From: Inhella crocodyli
GTDB lineage: Bacteria; Pseudomonadota; Gammaproteobacteria; Burkholderiales; Burkholderiaceae_C
DNA: 64,000 nucleotides
Assembly: GCF_004004565.1 (NCBI RefSeq)
Contig: NZ_SACM01000003.1
Location: forward strand, 248,001-312,000
Reading direction: 5' to 3'
Of the stretch, positions 18,302-28,222 are shown one piece after another. Position numbers and translations under genes: made by a program. Position 1 is the first letter of the stretch. Each line of letters starts with the position of its first letter. The notes beneath the pieces were generated by a model, which saw only the letters and a program-made list of their open reading frames with translations, searched no databases and had not been told where the DNA came from.

Positions 18302-19169
18302 CCACAACGAAACCCTGGACGAGGCCCGCGCCCGCAACATCGCGGACGCCTTGCGCGAAGACATCGGCGTGGCCGACTGGACGGCGCGTCTCACCCCGGC
18401 CGGTCAGCGCGTGAGCGCGCAACTGCGCGTGCGCGAGGCGGCGGTGTGCGCCGGCCAGCCTTGGTTCAACGGCGTTTACGCCGCCCTGGACCCGAGCGCG
18501 GTGCTGAACTGGCACGTGGCCGAGGGCGCCGAGATGCAGGCCGACACGGTGATCTGCACGATCGAGGCCGACGGCCGTGCGCTGCTCAGCGCCGAACGCC
18601 CGGCGCTGAACTTCCTGCAAACCCTGTCGGCCGTGGCCACGCTCACGCGCCAGCACGTGAAGGCCATCGAAGGCGTCAGCCCCAACCCCAAGGGCTGCGC
18701 GATCCTGGACACCCGCAAGACCCTGCCGGGCTTGCGCCTGGCGCAGAAGTACGCCGTGCGCATGGGCGGCGGCGCCAACCAGCGCCTGGCGCTGTACGAC
18801 GGCATCCTGATCAAAGAGAACCACATCGCCGCCGCCGGTGGCGTGACGGCCGCGCTGCGCGCGGCCGAAGCGCTGAACGCGGGCGTGGGCATCCAGATCG
18901 AGGTGGAAACGCTGGACCAGTTGGACGAGGCCCTGCAGGCCGGCGCCACCAGCCTGCTGCTGGACAACTTCTCGCTCGAGGCCCTGCGCGAGGCCGTGCG
19001 CCGCAACGCGGGCCGTGCGCTGCTGGAAGCCAGCGGCGGCATCACGCTGGAGGCCCTGCGCGCCATCGCCGCCACGGGCGTGGACCGCATCAGCATCGGC
19101 AAGTTGACCAAGGACGTGCGCGCCGTCGACTACTCCTTGCGGGTGCTGGGGCCGCTCGTCTCGACATGA
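18294..19169 (+). CDS. nadC: Quinolinate phosphoribosyltransferase (carboxylating)
   Basis: The 291-residue enzyme makes nicotinate mononucleotide from quinolinate and PRPP in de novo NAD synthesis. It has FLQTLSAVATLTRQHV, ILDTRKTLPGLRLAQKYAV, the GGGANQRLALYDGILIKENH active-site loop and ASGGITLEALRAIAATGVD. Length is normal for the family. The start is a GTG inside the 3' end of the FAH gene. nadA and nadB are not in the window. Its ATGA stop/start overlap with the acetyltransferase makes this a three-gene coupled operon. Confidence 0.95.
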   Translation: MFDHNETLDEARARNIADALREDIGVADWTARLTPAGQRVSAQLRVREAAVCAGQPWFNGVYAALDPSAVLNWHVAEGAEMQADTVICTIEADGRALLSAERPALNFLQTLSAVATLTRQHVKAIEGVSPNPKGCAILDTRKTLPGLRLAQKYAVRMGGGANQRLALYDGILIKENHIAAAGGVTAALRAAEALNAGVGIQIEVETLDQLDEALQAGATSLLLDNFSLEALREAVRRNAGRALLEASGGITLEALRAIAATGVDRISIGKLTKDVRAVDYSLRVLGPLVST

Positions 19170-19681
19170 CCCTGCGGCCCATGCAAGCGGCCGACGCCGA
19201 CGCGGTGCTGGCCGTGCAGCAGGCCGCCTACCCGCCCAGCCACCATGAAAGCTGGGCGGTCTTGGGCCGCAAGCTGGCGCTGTGGCCGGCGGGCTGCTGG
19301 GTGATGGCCGACGGGGCCGGCACCGTGCAGGCCTACCTGTTCAGCCACCCCGGCCGCTTGGACGCGCCACCGCCCCTGCACGGCCTGCTCGACGCCCTGC
19401 CCGAAACCCCCGACGCCTACGCCCTGCACGACCTGGCCTTGCACCCGCGCGCCCAAGGCCAGGGCCTGGGGTCGGTGCTGTGGCGCCAAGCGCTGGCCTG
19501 CGCGCACGCGGCGGGCCTGCCGGCCATGAGCTTGGTGGCGGTGCAGGGGTCGGCGGGGTTTTGGGGGCGGCAGGGATTCCATGCGGTGGACGCGTCGACC
19601 GTGGCGGGGCTGGTGGAGAAGTTGGCGGGGTATGGGGCGGATGCGGTGTTCATGCGGCGCCCTGCCTGGGCCGCTGCTTGA
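19166..19681 (+). CDS. GNAT family N-acetyltransferase
   Basis: The 171-residue protein begins MTLRPMQAADADAVLAVQ, the standard first strand and helix of a GNAT domain. It carries the acetyl-CoA pyrophosphate-binding motif HPRAQGQGLGSVLW near 91-104 and GSAGFWGRQGFH near the end. It should acetylate an amine using acetyl-CoA; the acceptor is unknown. The ATG overlaps the nadC stop. It is the last gene before the large palindrome. Confidence 0.88.
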   Translation: MTLRPMQAADADAVLAVQQAAYPPSHHESWAVLGRKLALWPAGCWVMADGAGTVQAYLFSHPGRLDAPPPLHGLLDALPETPDAYALHDLALHPRAQGQGLGSVLWRQALACAHAAGLPAMSLVAVQGSAGFWGRQGFHAVDASTVAGLVEKLAGYGADAVFMRRPAWAAA

Positions 19682-19727
19682 GTGCTTTGGGTGGGAGCCC
19701 TTGGGGGCTTCACCCCCAAACCCCGAC

Positions 19728-20207
19728 CCCCTTTTGTCTTGCCAAAAGGGGGGAAAAGCGCCTGCCCCGGCTCCAGCGTCCTGGCCTGCGGCCAGGATTC
19801 CCTGCGTTCGCTGCGCTCACTGCGGTCAGACAGCAATCCCGGGTCAGTGCTTGAAGCGCGCTGACGCGCGCGCCCCCCTGCACTGCGCTGCTCGGCGCCT
19901 ACGAACGGGGCAGCAGCCGAATACCGAACAGCCCGGACTTCAACCCGTGGCGCCGTTTCCCGGCTGCTGGCTGCTCGGCTGTTCGCCCCGTTTGACGAGC
20001 CGAGCAGCGCAGCCGAGTCCGGCGCGCGCGCAGCGCGCTTCAAGCACTGACTCCGCCCGACTGTCTGACCGCAGTGAGCGCAGCGCACGAAGGGAGTTTC
20101 GGGCGGGCCGGGCTTGGCGAGCAGCGCAGGGAACCCCCGCCAACGGCGGGGGCGAAGGCTGCCGGGGCGCCGCGGTTTTGGTTCCTTTTGACAAGACAAA
20201 AGGAACC
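19728..20207. repeat. Large imperfect intergenic palindrome (about 480 bp)
   Basis: The whole gap between the converging acetyltransferase and hydrolase genes is an imperfect inverted repeat centred near 19947. Exact arm matches are 19810-19833 with 20061-20084 (24 bases), 19843-19863 with 20031-20051 (21 bases) and 19883-19896 with 19999-20012 (14 bases). The outer ends carry CCTTTTGTCTTG / CAAGACAAAAGG elements that are themselves hairpins. No gene is supported; spurious frames give Ser/Arg-rich peptides. Similar elements recur in Burkholderiales genomes as far as I recall. It may act as a two-way terminator. Confidence 0.85.
20180..20207. terminator. Hairpin at the right end of the palindrome
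   Basis: GGTTCCTTTTG and CAAAAGGAACC form a perfect 11-bp stem around a six-base loop, about 50 bases beyond the stop of the leftward hydrolase gene. It lacks a long T-run, so intrinsic termination is likely but not certain. Confidence 0.5.
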
Positions 20208-20258
20208 CGGGGTGCAGGGGCGGAGCGCCCTGCGGGCTCTCCCGAAAGCACCCCACCC

Positions 20259-21107
20259 TCAGCGCACCGACGCCAAGAACCCTTCCACCGCCTGCCTCGC
20301 CACCGCCTCGTCCAAGGTCGGCGCATGCCCCCGCATCGGCACCTCCACCGCCTGCAGGCGCGGCAGTCGCTCGCGCATCGCGGCCACGGTGGCCGTGCTG
20401 AGCAAATCGCTCAAGGCCCCGCGCAGCAGCAACATGGGCACCGCCTGGGCCGCGTCGAACAGGGGCCAGAGGTCCGGCACGGCCGATCCGTTGGCCAGGC
20501 CCTGGGCGATGGCGGGGTCGTAGTCGGCCACCCAACGGCCCTCGTCGACGACGTGGGTGTCGGCCACCATCTGCCGCCAGTCGTCGGTGCTGAAGTCGGG
20601 AAAGACGCTGGCCTGCGTGGCGGCCGTGCGGGCCACGGCCTCGTCCAGCGAGGTGGCGGGCGGCTGGCGCCCCACGTAGCCGGCGATGCGCGCCAGGCCC
20701 TCGGCCTCCAGCACCGGGCCCACGTCGTTGAGCACCAGGGCGCGCACGCGGCCGGGCTGCATCGCCGCCAGCATGGTGCCCATCATCCCGCCCAGGGACG
20801 TGCCGACGACGTGGACCTGAGGCACCGCCAGGTGGTCGAGCAGGGTCAGCACGTCGGCCACGTAGCGGTCGGGGCGGTAGCGGCTGGGGTCGGGGTCGCG
20901 CTCGGACAGGCCGCGGCCGCGCAGGTCCGGGCAAAGCACGCGCCAGCCTTGCGCGCTGGCGCGTGCCGCCAGCCGGGCAAAGTCGCGGCCGTTGCGCGTC
21001 AGCCCCGGCAGGCACAGCAGCACCGGCGCCCCCGGGGCGGCGCCGAGCCACTCGCTCACGTGCAGGCGCAGGCCGTCGTCGCTGCGGTGGTAACGATGGA
21101 CCTGCAC
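20259..21107 (-). CDS. Alpha/beta hydrolase downstream of the TonB-dependent receptor
   Basis: The 282-residue protein has CLPGLTRNGRDF, CPDLRGRGLSERD, the nucleophile elbow VGTSLGGMMG, ALVLNDVGPVLE, an acid in LRGALSDLLS and the histidine in MRGHAPTLDE. This is a soluble, cytoplasmic esterase/lactonase-type alpha/beta hydrolase. It resembles the hydrolase at 24389-25222 in motif order and wording (LNDVGP/LNDIGP). The GTG start has a GGAGG site eight bases before it and lies 17 bases after the receptor gene, so the two form an operon. Confidence 0.85.
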   Translation of the reverse strand: MQVHRYHRSDDGLRLHVSEWLGAAPGAPVLLCLPGLTRNGRDFARLAARASAQGWRVLCPDLRGRGLSERDPDPSRYRPDRYVADVLTLLDHLAVPQVHVVGTSLGGMMGTMLAAMQPGRVRALVLNDVGPVLEAEGLARIAGYVGRQPPATSLDEAVARTAATQASVFPDFSTDDWRQMVADTHVVDEGRWVADYDPAIAQGLANGSAVPDLWPLFDAAQAVPMLLLRGALSDLLSTATVAAMRERLPRLQAVEVPMRGHAPTLDEAVARQAVEGFLASVR

Positions 21108-21124
21108 CGTCCTGACCTCCGCGC

Positions 21125-23296
<2,172 letters not shown>

Positions 23297-23367
23297 CGGG
23301 GGTCTCCTTGGGATGCGAGTTCGGCGCGGAATCGGGGACGCGCCGTCGGGTTGGACAGTGCCGATAG

Positions 23368-23383
23368 CGCAAGCGCCGTGCCG
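23368..23383 (-). promoter_or_regulatory. Candidate sigma-54 promoter of the receptor operon
   Basis: Read on the minus strand the bases are CGGCAC-GGCGC-TTGCG. Compared with TGGCAC-N5-TTGCW, the -24 GG and -12 GC are kept with exact spacing, with mismatches at the two ends only. Transcription would begin near 23357, about 60 bases before the receptor ATG. Confidence 0.5.
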
Positions 23384-23525
23384 GCTTGTGGCGTTCGAGG
23401 GAAAACCATCAAGTTCGTTCGACCGGTCGGCCAAGGCGCGGCCCCGCCGCGGGGGCGTCACCGGGTTGTCACGGGGCTGGCGGGTCCCGGCGGCGGTGGC
23501 GAGCTGTCTGCCGGGCGGTCAGTGA

Positions 23526-23540
23526 TCGGGATTCAGACAG
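23526..23540 (-). promoter_or_regulatory. Candidate activator site upstream of the receptor promoter
   Basis: CTGTCTGAATCCCGA on the minus strand shares CTGTCTGAA with the tandem sites at 30307-30350. A reversed CTGTCTG at 23504-23510 makes an inverted pair. The site lies about 170-180 bases before the predicted start of transcription. Confidence 0.4.
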
Positions 23541-23546
23541 CGCGCC

Positions 23547-24332
23547 TCACTGCGCTGTCCATCCACCATCCACCGGCAAGGCCACCCCGGTGATGCCGGC
23601 CGCCGCGGGGCTGCACAAGAACACCGCCACCTCGCCCAGGGCCGAAGGCGGCAGCAGGGTCAGGTTGGGTTGCTTTTCACGCAGCAGCTCGCGGATGCCG
23701 GCCTCGCGGTCGCCCCCCACCGCGGCGGCGCGGGCCTCGATCTGCGGCTGGATCAGCGCCGTGTCGGTCCAGCCCGGGCAGATGCAGTTGGCGGTGATGC
23801 CGTCGGTGGCCGTCTCCAGCGCCACGCCCTTGTTCAGGCCCACCAGCCCGTGCTTGGCCGCGAGATACGCCCCCTTGTTCAGCGAGGCCACCAGGCCGTG
23901 CACTGAAGCGATGTTGATGAGCCGGCCCCAGCGGCGCTGGCGCATGCCGGGAATGGCCGCCTTCATGGTGTGAAAGCACGCGCTGAGGTTCACCGCCAGG
24001 ATGGCGTTCCAGCGCTCGGCCGGGAACTCGGCCACGGGGCAGGTGAACTGAATGCCGGCGTTGTTGACCATGATGTCGATGGGCGCGAGCAGCGCTTCGG
24101 CCTGCGCCACCAAGCCCGCGGCCTGGGCTTCGTCCATCAGGTTGGCGCTCACGTAGGTGCAGCGGGCGCCGGTGGCGGCTTGAAGCTGGGCCGCCACCTC
24201 GGCGCCTTGCGCGGCGGGCTCGATGCCATGCAACACCACTTGGGCGCCGGCGCGCGCCAGCGATTCGGCGATGGCCAGGCCGATGCCTTGGGTGGATCCG
24301 GTGACGAGGGCGGTGCGGCCGTGCAGGGACAT
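23547..24332 (-). CDS. 3-hydroxybutyrate dehydrogenase
   Basis: The 261-residue short-chain dehydrogenase oxidises D-3-hydroxybutyrate to acetoacetate with NAD+. Evidence is the cofactor motif TGSTQGIG near 11-18, NNAGIQ near 89-94, catalytic serine in NIASVHGLVAS, catalytic YLAAK, and the family-specific IQFTCPVAEFPAERW and CICPGWTDTALIQPQI. Length matches the 3-hydroxybutyrate dehydrogenase family closely. It is the last gene of the transporter operon, 56 bases after the alpha/beta hydrolase. Its presence suggests the operon handles hydroxybutyrate or polymers of it. Confidence 0.9.
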   Translation of the reverse strand: MSLHGRTALVTGSTQGIGLAIAESLARAGAQVVLHGIEPAAQGAEVAAQLQAATGARCTYVSANLMDEAQAAGLVAQAEALLAPIDIMVNNAGIQFTCPVAEFPAERWNAILAVNLSACFHTMKAAIPGMRQRRWGRLINIASVHGLVASLNKGAYLAAKHGLVGLNKGVALETATDGITANCICPGWTDTALIQPQIEARAAAVGGDREAGIRELLREKQPNLTLLPPSALGEVAVFLCSPAAAGITGVALPVDGGWTAQ

Positions 24333-24388
24333 GGTGGGTTCCGAAGGTGGGCAAAGAAGGGGGGCGCACCGCCGAAGCGGCGCGCGGG

Positions 24389-25222
24389 TCAGGCCGCGAG
24401 CAAGAAGCGCTCGACGATGCCGAATTGCTCGGGCGTGTTCAGCGCCGGGGCGTGGCCGCAGCCTTCGATCGTCACGCCCACGGCGCGGGGGCCGCGGTTG
24501 CGCATGGCGTCGAACACGGCGGGCGTGAGCAGGTCGGAGTCGGCGCCGCGCAGCACGAGCACGGGCAGGCTCAGGCGGTCCCAAGCGGGCCAGCGCGCGT
24601 AGTCGTCGGGGTGGTGCACGAACTGCATCACCATGGCCGGGTCGTAGTGCGGCGTCACGCGGCCGTCGGGCAGGCGGCGCACCGAGGTTTCGGTCAGCGA
24701 GCGCCACTGCGCGTCGCTCAACCAACCGTAGGGCGCGTAGACCTGCCGGAAGTAGGCCTCGAGCTCGGTCAGCGTGGCGAAGGCCGGCGGCGCGCCGGCG
24801 TAGTCGCGGATGCGGCGCAGCGCCGCGGGCTCCAGCTCGGGGCCGATGTCGTTCAGCACCAGGCGCTGGATGCGGTGTCGCAGGCGCCCATCGGCCGCGA
24901 CGAGCCCGATGGCGCCGCCCATCGAGGTGCCCACCCAATGGCAGCGCTCGACGCCGAGTTGGTCCAGCAGGCTTTCCGCCAGCTCGGCGTAGAAGTCCAG
25001 GCAGTACTCGGCCTCGGGCCGCGGGCTCCATTGCGACAGGCCGCGGCCGAGGGTGTCGGGGCAGATCACGCGAAAGCGCGCGCTCAGGTGCTGCGCCAGC
25101 GGGTCCATGTCGCGCCCCGTGCGCGCCAGGCCGTGCCAAGCGACGACGACCTCACCGTCCGGCGCGCCCCAGTCGGTCAGGTGCAGCTCGCGGCCGGCGC
25201 AGCGGAGGTAGCGGCTTTGCAT
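24389..25222 (-). CDS. Alpha/beta hydrolase of the liv-hbd operon
   Basis: The 277-residue protein has AWHGLARTGRDMD, CPDTLGRGLSQWS, nucleophile elbow VGTSMGGAIG, LVLNDIGPELE, the acid in RGADSDLLTP and histidine in GCGHAPALN. No signal peptide is present, so it acts in the cytoplasm. It starts three bases after the permease gene stop. Its position between transporter and 3-hydroxybutyrate dehydrogenase suggests it cleaves an imported ester to 3-hydroxybutyrate; this is inference. A related hydrolase lies at 20259-21107. Confidence 0.85.
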   Translation of the reverse strand: MQSRYLRCAGRELHLTDWGAPDGEVVVAWHGLARTGRDMDPLAQHLSARFRVICPDTLGRGLSQWSPRPEAEYCLDFYAELAESLLDQLGVERCHWVGTSMGGAIGLVAADGRLRHRIQRLVLNDIGPELEPAALRRIRDYAGAPPAFATLTELEAYFRQVYAPYGWLSDAQWRSLTETSVRRLPDGRVTPHYDPAMVMQFVHHPDDYARWPAWDRLSLPVLVLRGADSDLLTPAVFDAMRNRGPRAVGVTIEGCGHAPALNTPEQFGIVERFLLAA

Positions 25223-25225
25223 GGC

Positions 25226-26293
25226 TCAGCGCTTCAGGGATGCTGAACGGAGGCGACCCACGATGCCGGTGGGGAAGTGATACACCGACAAGACGAACAG
25301 CACCCCCAGCCACAGCAGCCAACGGTCGGGCGACACCAGCGCGCCCAGCACCGGCACGTCGCCCAGGGGGCCTTCGGCCAGGCGCATGAGGTCTTGCAGG
25401 TAGTTCTGCGCCAGCACGAAGAGCACCGAGCCGATGACGGCGCCGTACACCGTGCCCATGCCGCCGATGACGACGATGAGCAGCACGTCCAGCATGATCT
25501 CGAAGGACATCGAGGTCTCGGGCCCGGCGTAGCGCAGCCACAGCGCCAACAGCGCACCGGCCACGGTGGCGAAGAGGGCCGCCAGCACGTTGGAGGCCGT
25601 GCGGTACACGACGGTGCGGTAGCCGATGGCCTCGGCGCGGAAGGCGTTTTCGCGGATGGCCATCAGCACGCGGCCGAAGGGCGAGTTGACGATGCGCAGC
25701 ATCAAGAGCACCAACGCCGCCACGGTGAAGAACACCAGGTAATAGGTCAGCAGCCGGCCGTCGACCGTCACGCCGAACACGGGCTCGTCCAGGAACTGCG
25801 TGGCCGGGCGCAAGAGCGCGGGCAGGCGGAAGTTCAGGCCGTCCTCGCCGCCCGTGAACTCGCTCAGCTGCGAGGCCAAGGTCAAGGAGGCCGAGGCCAC
25901 GGCCAGCGTGATCATGGCGAAGAAGATGGCCTTGACCCGCAGCGAGGCCAGGCCGATCACCAGCGACAGCAGCAGCGAGGCCAGCAGCGCGGCGGCCAGG
26001 CCCAGGCCCAACGCCGTCCAGCTCGGCTCCATGCGGCTGCTGGCGATGGCGATGCCGTAGGCCCCGATGCCGAAGAACATCGTGTGCGCGAACGACACGA
26101 TGCCGGTGTAGCCCAGCAGCAGGTCGTAGCTGACCACCAGCGCGATGAACACCAGGGCCTTGGCCGCCACGTTCAGCGACTTCGTGCCGGGGAACAGGAA
26201 AGGCGCCAGGGCCAGGCCCAGCACGGTGACGACGAGCAGCAGCGTCAGCCAGCGGCTGCGCGGCAGGTCGTGAGACAGCAGCGCGCGGATCAT
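25226..26293 (-). CDS. livM: Branched-chain-type ABC transporter permease, LivM
   Basis: The 355-residue inner-membrane permease has about ten hydrophobic segments and the LivM signatures YDLLLGYTGIVSFAH, VKAIFFAMITLA, FGRVLMAIRENAFRAEAIGY and VIGGMGTVYGAVIG. It pairs with LivH to form the membrane channel of a HAAT-family importer. Its ATG overlaps the livH stop (TGATG). Although named for branched-chain amino acids, this family carries many small carboxylates, and neighbours here suggest a hydroxybutyrate-related substrate. Confidence 0.92.
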   Translation of the reverse strand: MIRALLSHDLPRSRWLTLLLVVTVLGLALAPFLFPGTKSLNVAAKALVFIALVVSYDLLLGYTGIVSFAHTMFFGIGAYGIAIASSRMEPSWTALGLGLAAALLASLLLSLVIGLASLRVKAIFFAMITLAVASASLTLASQLSEFTGGEDGLNFRLPALLRPATQFLDEPVFGVTVDGRLLTYYLVFFTVAALVLLMLRIVNSPFGRVLMAIRENAFRAEAIGYRTVVYRTASNVLAALFATVAGALLALWLRYAGPETSMSFEIMLDVLLIVVIGGMGTVYGAVIGSVLFVLAQNYLQDLMRLAEGPLGDVPVLGALVSPDRWLLWLGVLFVLSVYHFPTGIVGRLRSASLKR

Positions 26294-27315
26294 CACCCAG
26301 CCCTCCGCGCGACGGGGTACAGCCCTTCGGGCCGCCACAGCAGCACCAGCACCATCAGCGCGATGTTCGAAAACAGCGCCGCTTTGGGGGCCAAGAAGCC
26401 CGTGTAGTTGGCCACCAGGCCCACCAAGAGCGCGCCCACCAGGCAGCCCGCCGTGGAGCCCAGGCCCCCGATGATGATGACGATGAACAGCAGCACGTTG
26501 ACCTCGTGCCCGATGCGCGGCGTCACCCCCTGCTGGTACAGGCCCCACAGCACGCCGCCCAGGCCGGCCAGGGCCGAGCCGACGACGAAGGTGCCGACGA
26601 ACAGGCGGCGGATGCGGTAGCCCAGGCTCTCGACCATCTCGCGGTCTTGCACGCCGGCGCGGATCAAGAGGCCCACCTTCGTGCGGTTCAGCACCCACAG
26701 CAGGCCCAGCAGCACGGCCACGCCCACGAGCATGGCCAGCACGCGAAAGCGCTCCACCGCCACGTCGCCCAGCACGAAGGAACCCCGCAGGCTTTCCGGC
26801 ATGGGCAGGGGCACGAGCTGCGAGCCGTACTGCATCTTCAGCAGTTCCTCGCCCACGATCAACCCGCCCATGGTGATGAGGATCTGCTTCAGGTGCAGGC
26901 CGTACACCGGCCGCACCAGCACGCGCTCGAAGGCCAGGCCCACGCCGGCCGCCACCGCCATGCCCACCGTGCAGGCGATGGCCACGGCGCCCAGGTTGGC
27001 CAGCACGCTGGGCGAGATCGACCAGTCGAACAACCACCCGTCCGCGCCCAGCACGCTGGTGGCCACGAAGGCACCCAGCGCGATGAACAGGCCGTGGCCG
27101 AAGTTCAGCACGTCCATCAGGCCGAACACGAGCGTCAGACCCGAGGCGATGATGAACACGATCAGGCCCATGGCCAACCCGGCCAGGGTGAGCGTGGCCC
27201 AGGTGCTGCCGCTGCCGATCAGCGGCCAAGCCAGCAGGGCCACGGCGCCCAGCAGGGCCAGGGGGGCGAGGTCGGGGCGCTCTTTGGGCACCGATTCCGC
27301 TGCAGTGATGCTCAT
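26293..27315 (-). CDS. livH: Branched-chain-type ABC transporter permease, LivH
   Basis: The 340-residue permease has eight or more hydrophobic segments and the LivH signatures ASGLTLVFGLMDVLNFGHG, GLHLKQILITMGGLI, GVQDREMVESLGY and IIIGGLGSTAGCLVGALL. It follows livF after an 85-base gap that holds a copy of an intergenic repeat, and it is translationally coupled to livM. It forms half of the membrane channel of the importer. Confidence 0.93.
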   Translation of the reverse strand: MSITAAESVPKERPDLAPLALLGAVALLAWPLIGSGSTWATLTLAGLAMGLIVFIIASGLTLVFGLMDVLNFGHGLFIALGAFVATSVLGADGWLFDWSISPSVLANLGAVAIACTVGMAVAAGVGLAFERVLVRPVYGLHLKQILITMGGLIVGEELLKMQYGSQLVPLPMPESLRGSFVLGDVAVERFRVLAMLVGVAVLLGLLWVLNRTKVGLLIRAGVQDREMVESLGYRIRRLFVGTFVVGSALAGLGGVLWGLYQQGVTPRIGHEVNVLLFIVIIIGGLGSTAGCLVGALLVGLVANYTGFLAPKAALFSNIALMVLVLLWRPEGLYPVARRAG

Positions 27316-27326
27316 GAGTGCCTCCA

Positions 27327-27404
27327 GCGAAGGGCCGCTCCCGAGCGGAGGCGGCCCCCTCGGGGGGTGGCGAAGGCCCGAAGGGCCGTAGACGGGGGGC
27401 TCAC
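27327..27404 (-). repeat. Intergenic repeat, copy A (after livF)
   Basis: This 78-base GC-rich element lies between livF and livH and includes the livF stop codon. On the minus strand it begins GTGAGCCCCCCGTC. It matches copy B at 28135-28213 through GACGGGCCGCTCCCGAGCGG-like and CGGGGGGCTCAC blocks, in the same orientation. It contains short palindromes (GGCCCTTCGGGCC and CCCCCCGAGGGGG) that can fold in RNA. Confidence 0.8.
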
Positions 27405-28222
27405 TGGTGCGCTCCCAGGCTCAGGCCGAGCAACTCTTGCTGCCTGGCCTCGTCGTCGATCAGGTCCTGCATCGCACCGGCGTGCACCACGCGGCCGTTG
27501 TCCATCACGGCCACGCGGTCGCCCAGGGCCTTGGCCACGGCGAAGTTCTGCTCCACCAGCAGCACCGTGGTGCGCTGGGCTTTGAGCGCGCGCAGCGCCT
27601 CGATCAGGTTCTGCACGATGGCCGGGGCCAGGCCCTTGCTGGGCTCGTCGATCAGCAGCAGGCGCCGCGGCTCGACCATCGCGCGGGCGATGGCCACCAT
27701 CTGCTTTTGCCCGCCGCTGAGCTTGCCGGCGGGGTAGAGCCAGAACTTCTTCAGCGCGGGGAAAAGGCCAAAGAGCCACTCCAGCCGTTCGCTGTCCAAG
27801 TCGGCGAGGCGCTGCGCGCCGCGGGCGGCGAGCAGCAGGTTCTCGGCCACCGTCAGGTCGCTGAAGATGCCCATGGTCTCGGGCACGTAGGCGATGTCGG
27901 CCTGCGCCACCTCGGGCGTGGCGCGCGGCAGCGGCGCGCCGGCGAAGCGGAGCGTGCCTTGGCTGGCGCCCCACAGGCCCATGATGGTGCGCAGCGTGGT
28001 CGTCTTGCCGGCGCCGTTGCGGCCCAGCAGCATGGTCACCTCGCCCTCGGGCACGGCGAGGTCGACGCCATGGAGGATGTGGTACGCCCCAATGTGGGTG
28101 TGAACGCCCTGGAGTTGCAGCAGGGGCGCACCCAGCGACGGGCCGCTCCCGAGCGGGTGCGGGCTCCCTTGGGGGGTGGCGGAGGCCGGGACGGCCGGAG
28201 ACGGGGGGCTCACGGTCGTCAT
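27401..28222 (-). CDS. livF: ABC transporter ATP-binding protein, LivF
   Basis: The 273-residue ATPase has Walker A GRNGAGKTT near 66-74, signature KLSGGQKQM, Walker B LLLIDEPSKGL and the H-loop QNF region. The ATG overlaps the livG stop (ATGA), which fixes the start. The first 30 or so residues, rich in Ser and Pro (SPPSPAVPASATPQG), are not part of the LivF fold; they are encoded by repeat copy B inserted at the 5' end of the gene. LivF members usually begin at the LLQLQGVHTHIGAYH strand. Confidence 0.93.
   Translation of the reverse strand: MTTVSPPSPAVPASATPQGSPHPLGSGPSLGAPLLQLQGVHTHIGAYHILHGVDLAVPEGEVTMLLGRNGAGKTTTLRTIMGLWGASQGTLRFAGAPLPRATPEVAQADIAYVPETMGIFSDLTVAENLLLAARGAQRLADLDSERLEWLFGLFPALKKFWLYPAGKLSGGQKQMVAIARAMVEPRRLLLIDEPSKGLAPAIVQNLIEALRALKAQRTTVLLVEQNFAVAKALGDRVAVMDNGRVVHAGAMQDLIDDEARQQELLGLSLGAHQ
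28135..28213 (-). repeat. Intergenic repeat, copy B (inside the livF 5' end)
   Basis: This 79-base element has the same orientation as copy A at 27327-27404 and shares its ends, GTGAGCCCCCCGTC and CGGGAGCGGCCC on the minus strand. It is read in frame as the N-terminal extension of LivF. The two copies are direct repeats about 808 bases apart flanking nearly the whole gene. Confidence 0.8.

Noticed and set aside
19682-20258. Ser/Arg-rich peptides read through the palindrome
   Set aside because: Both strands give similar low-complexity peptides because of the inverted repeat; no start signal or homology is seen. It is treated as a non-coding repeat.
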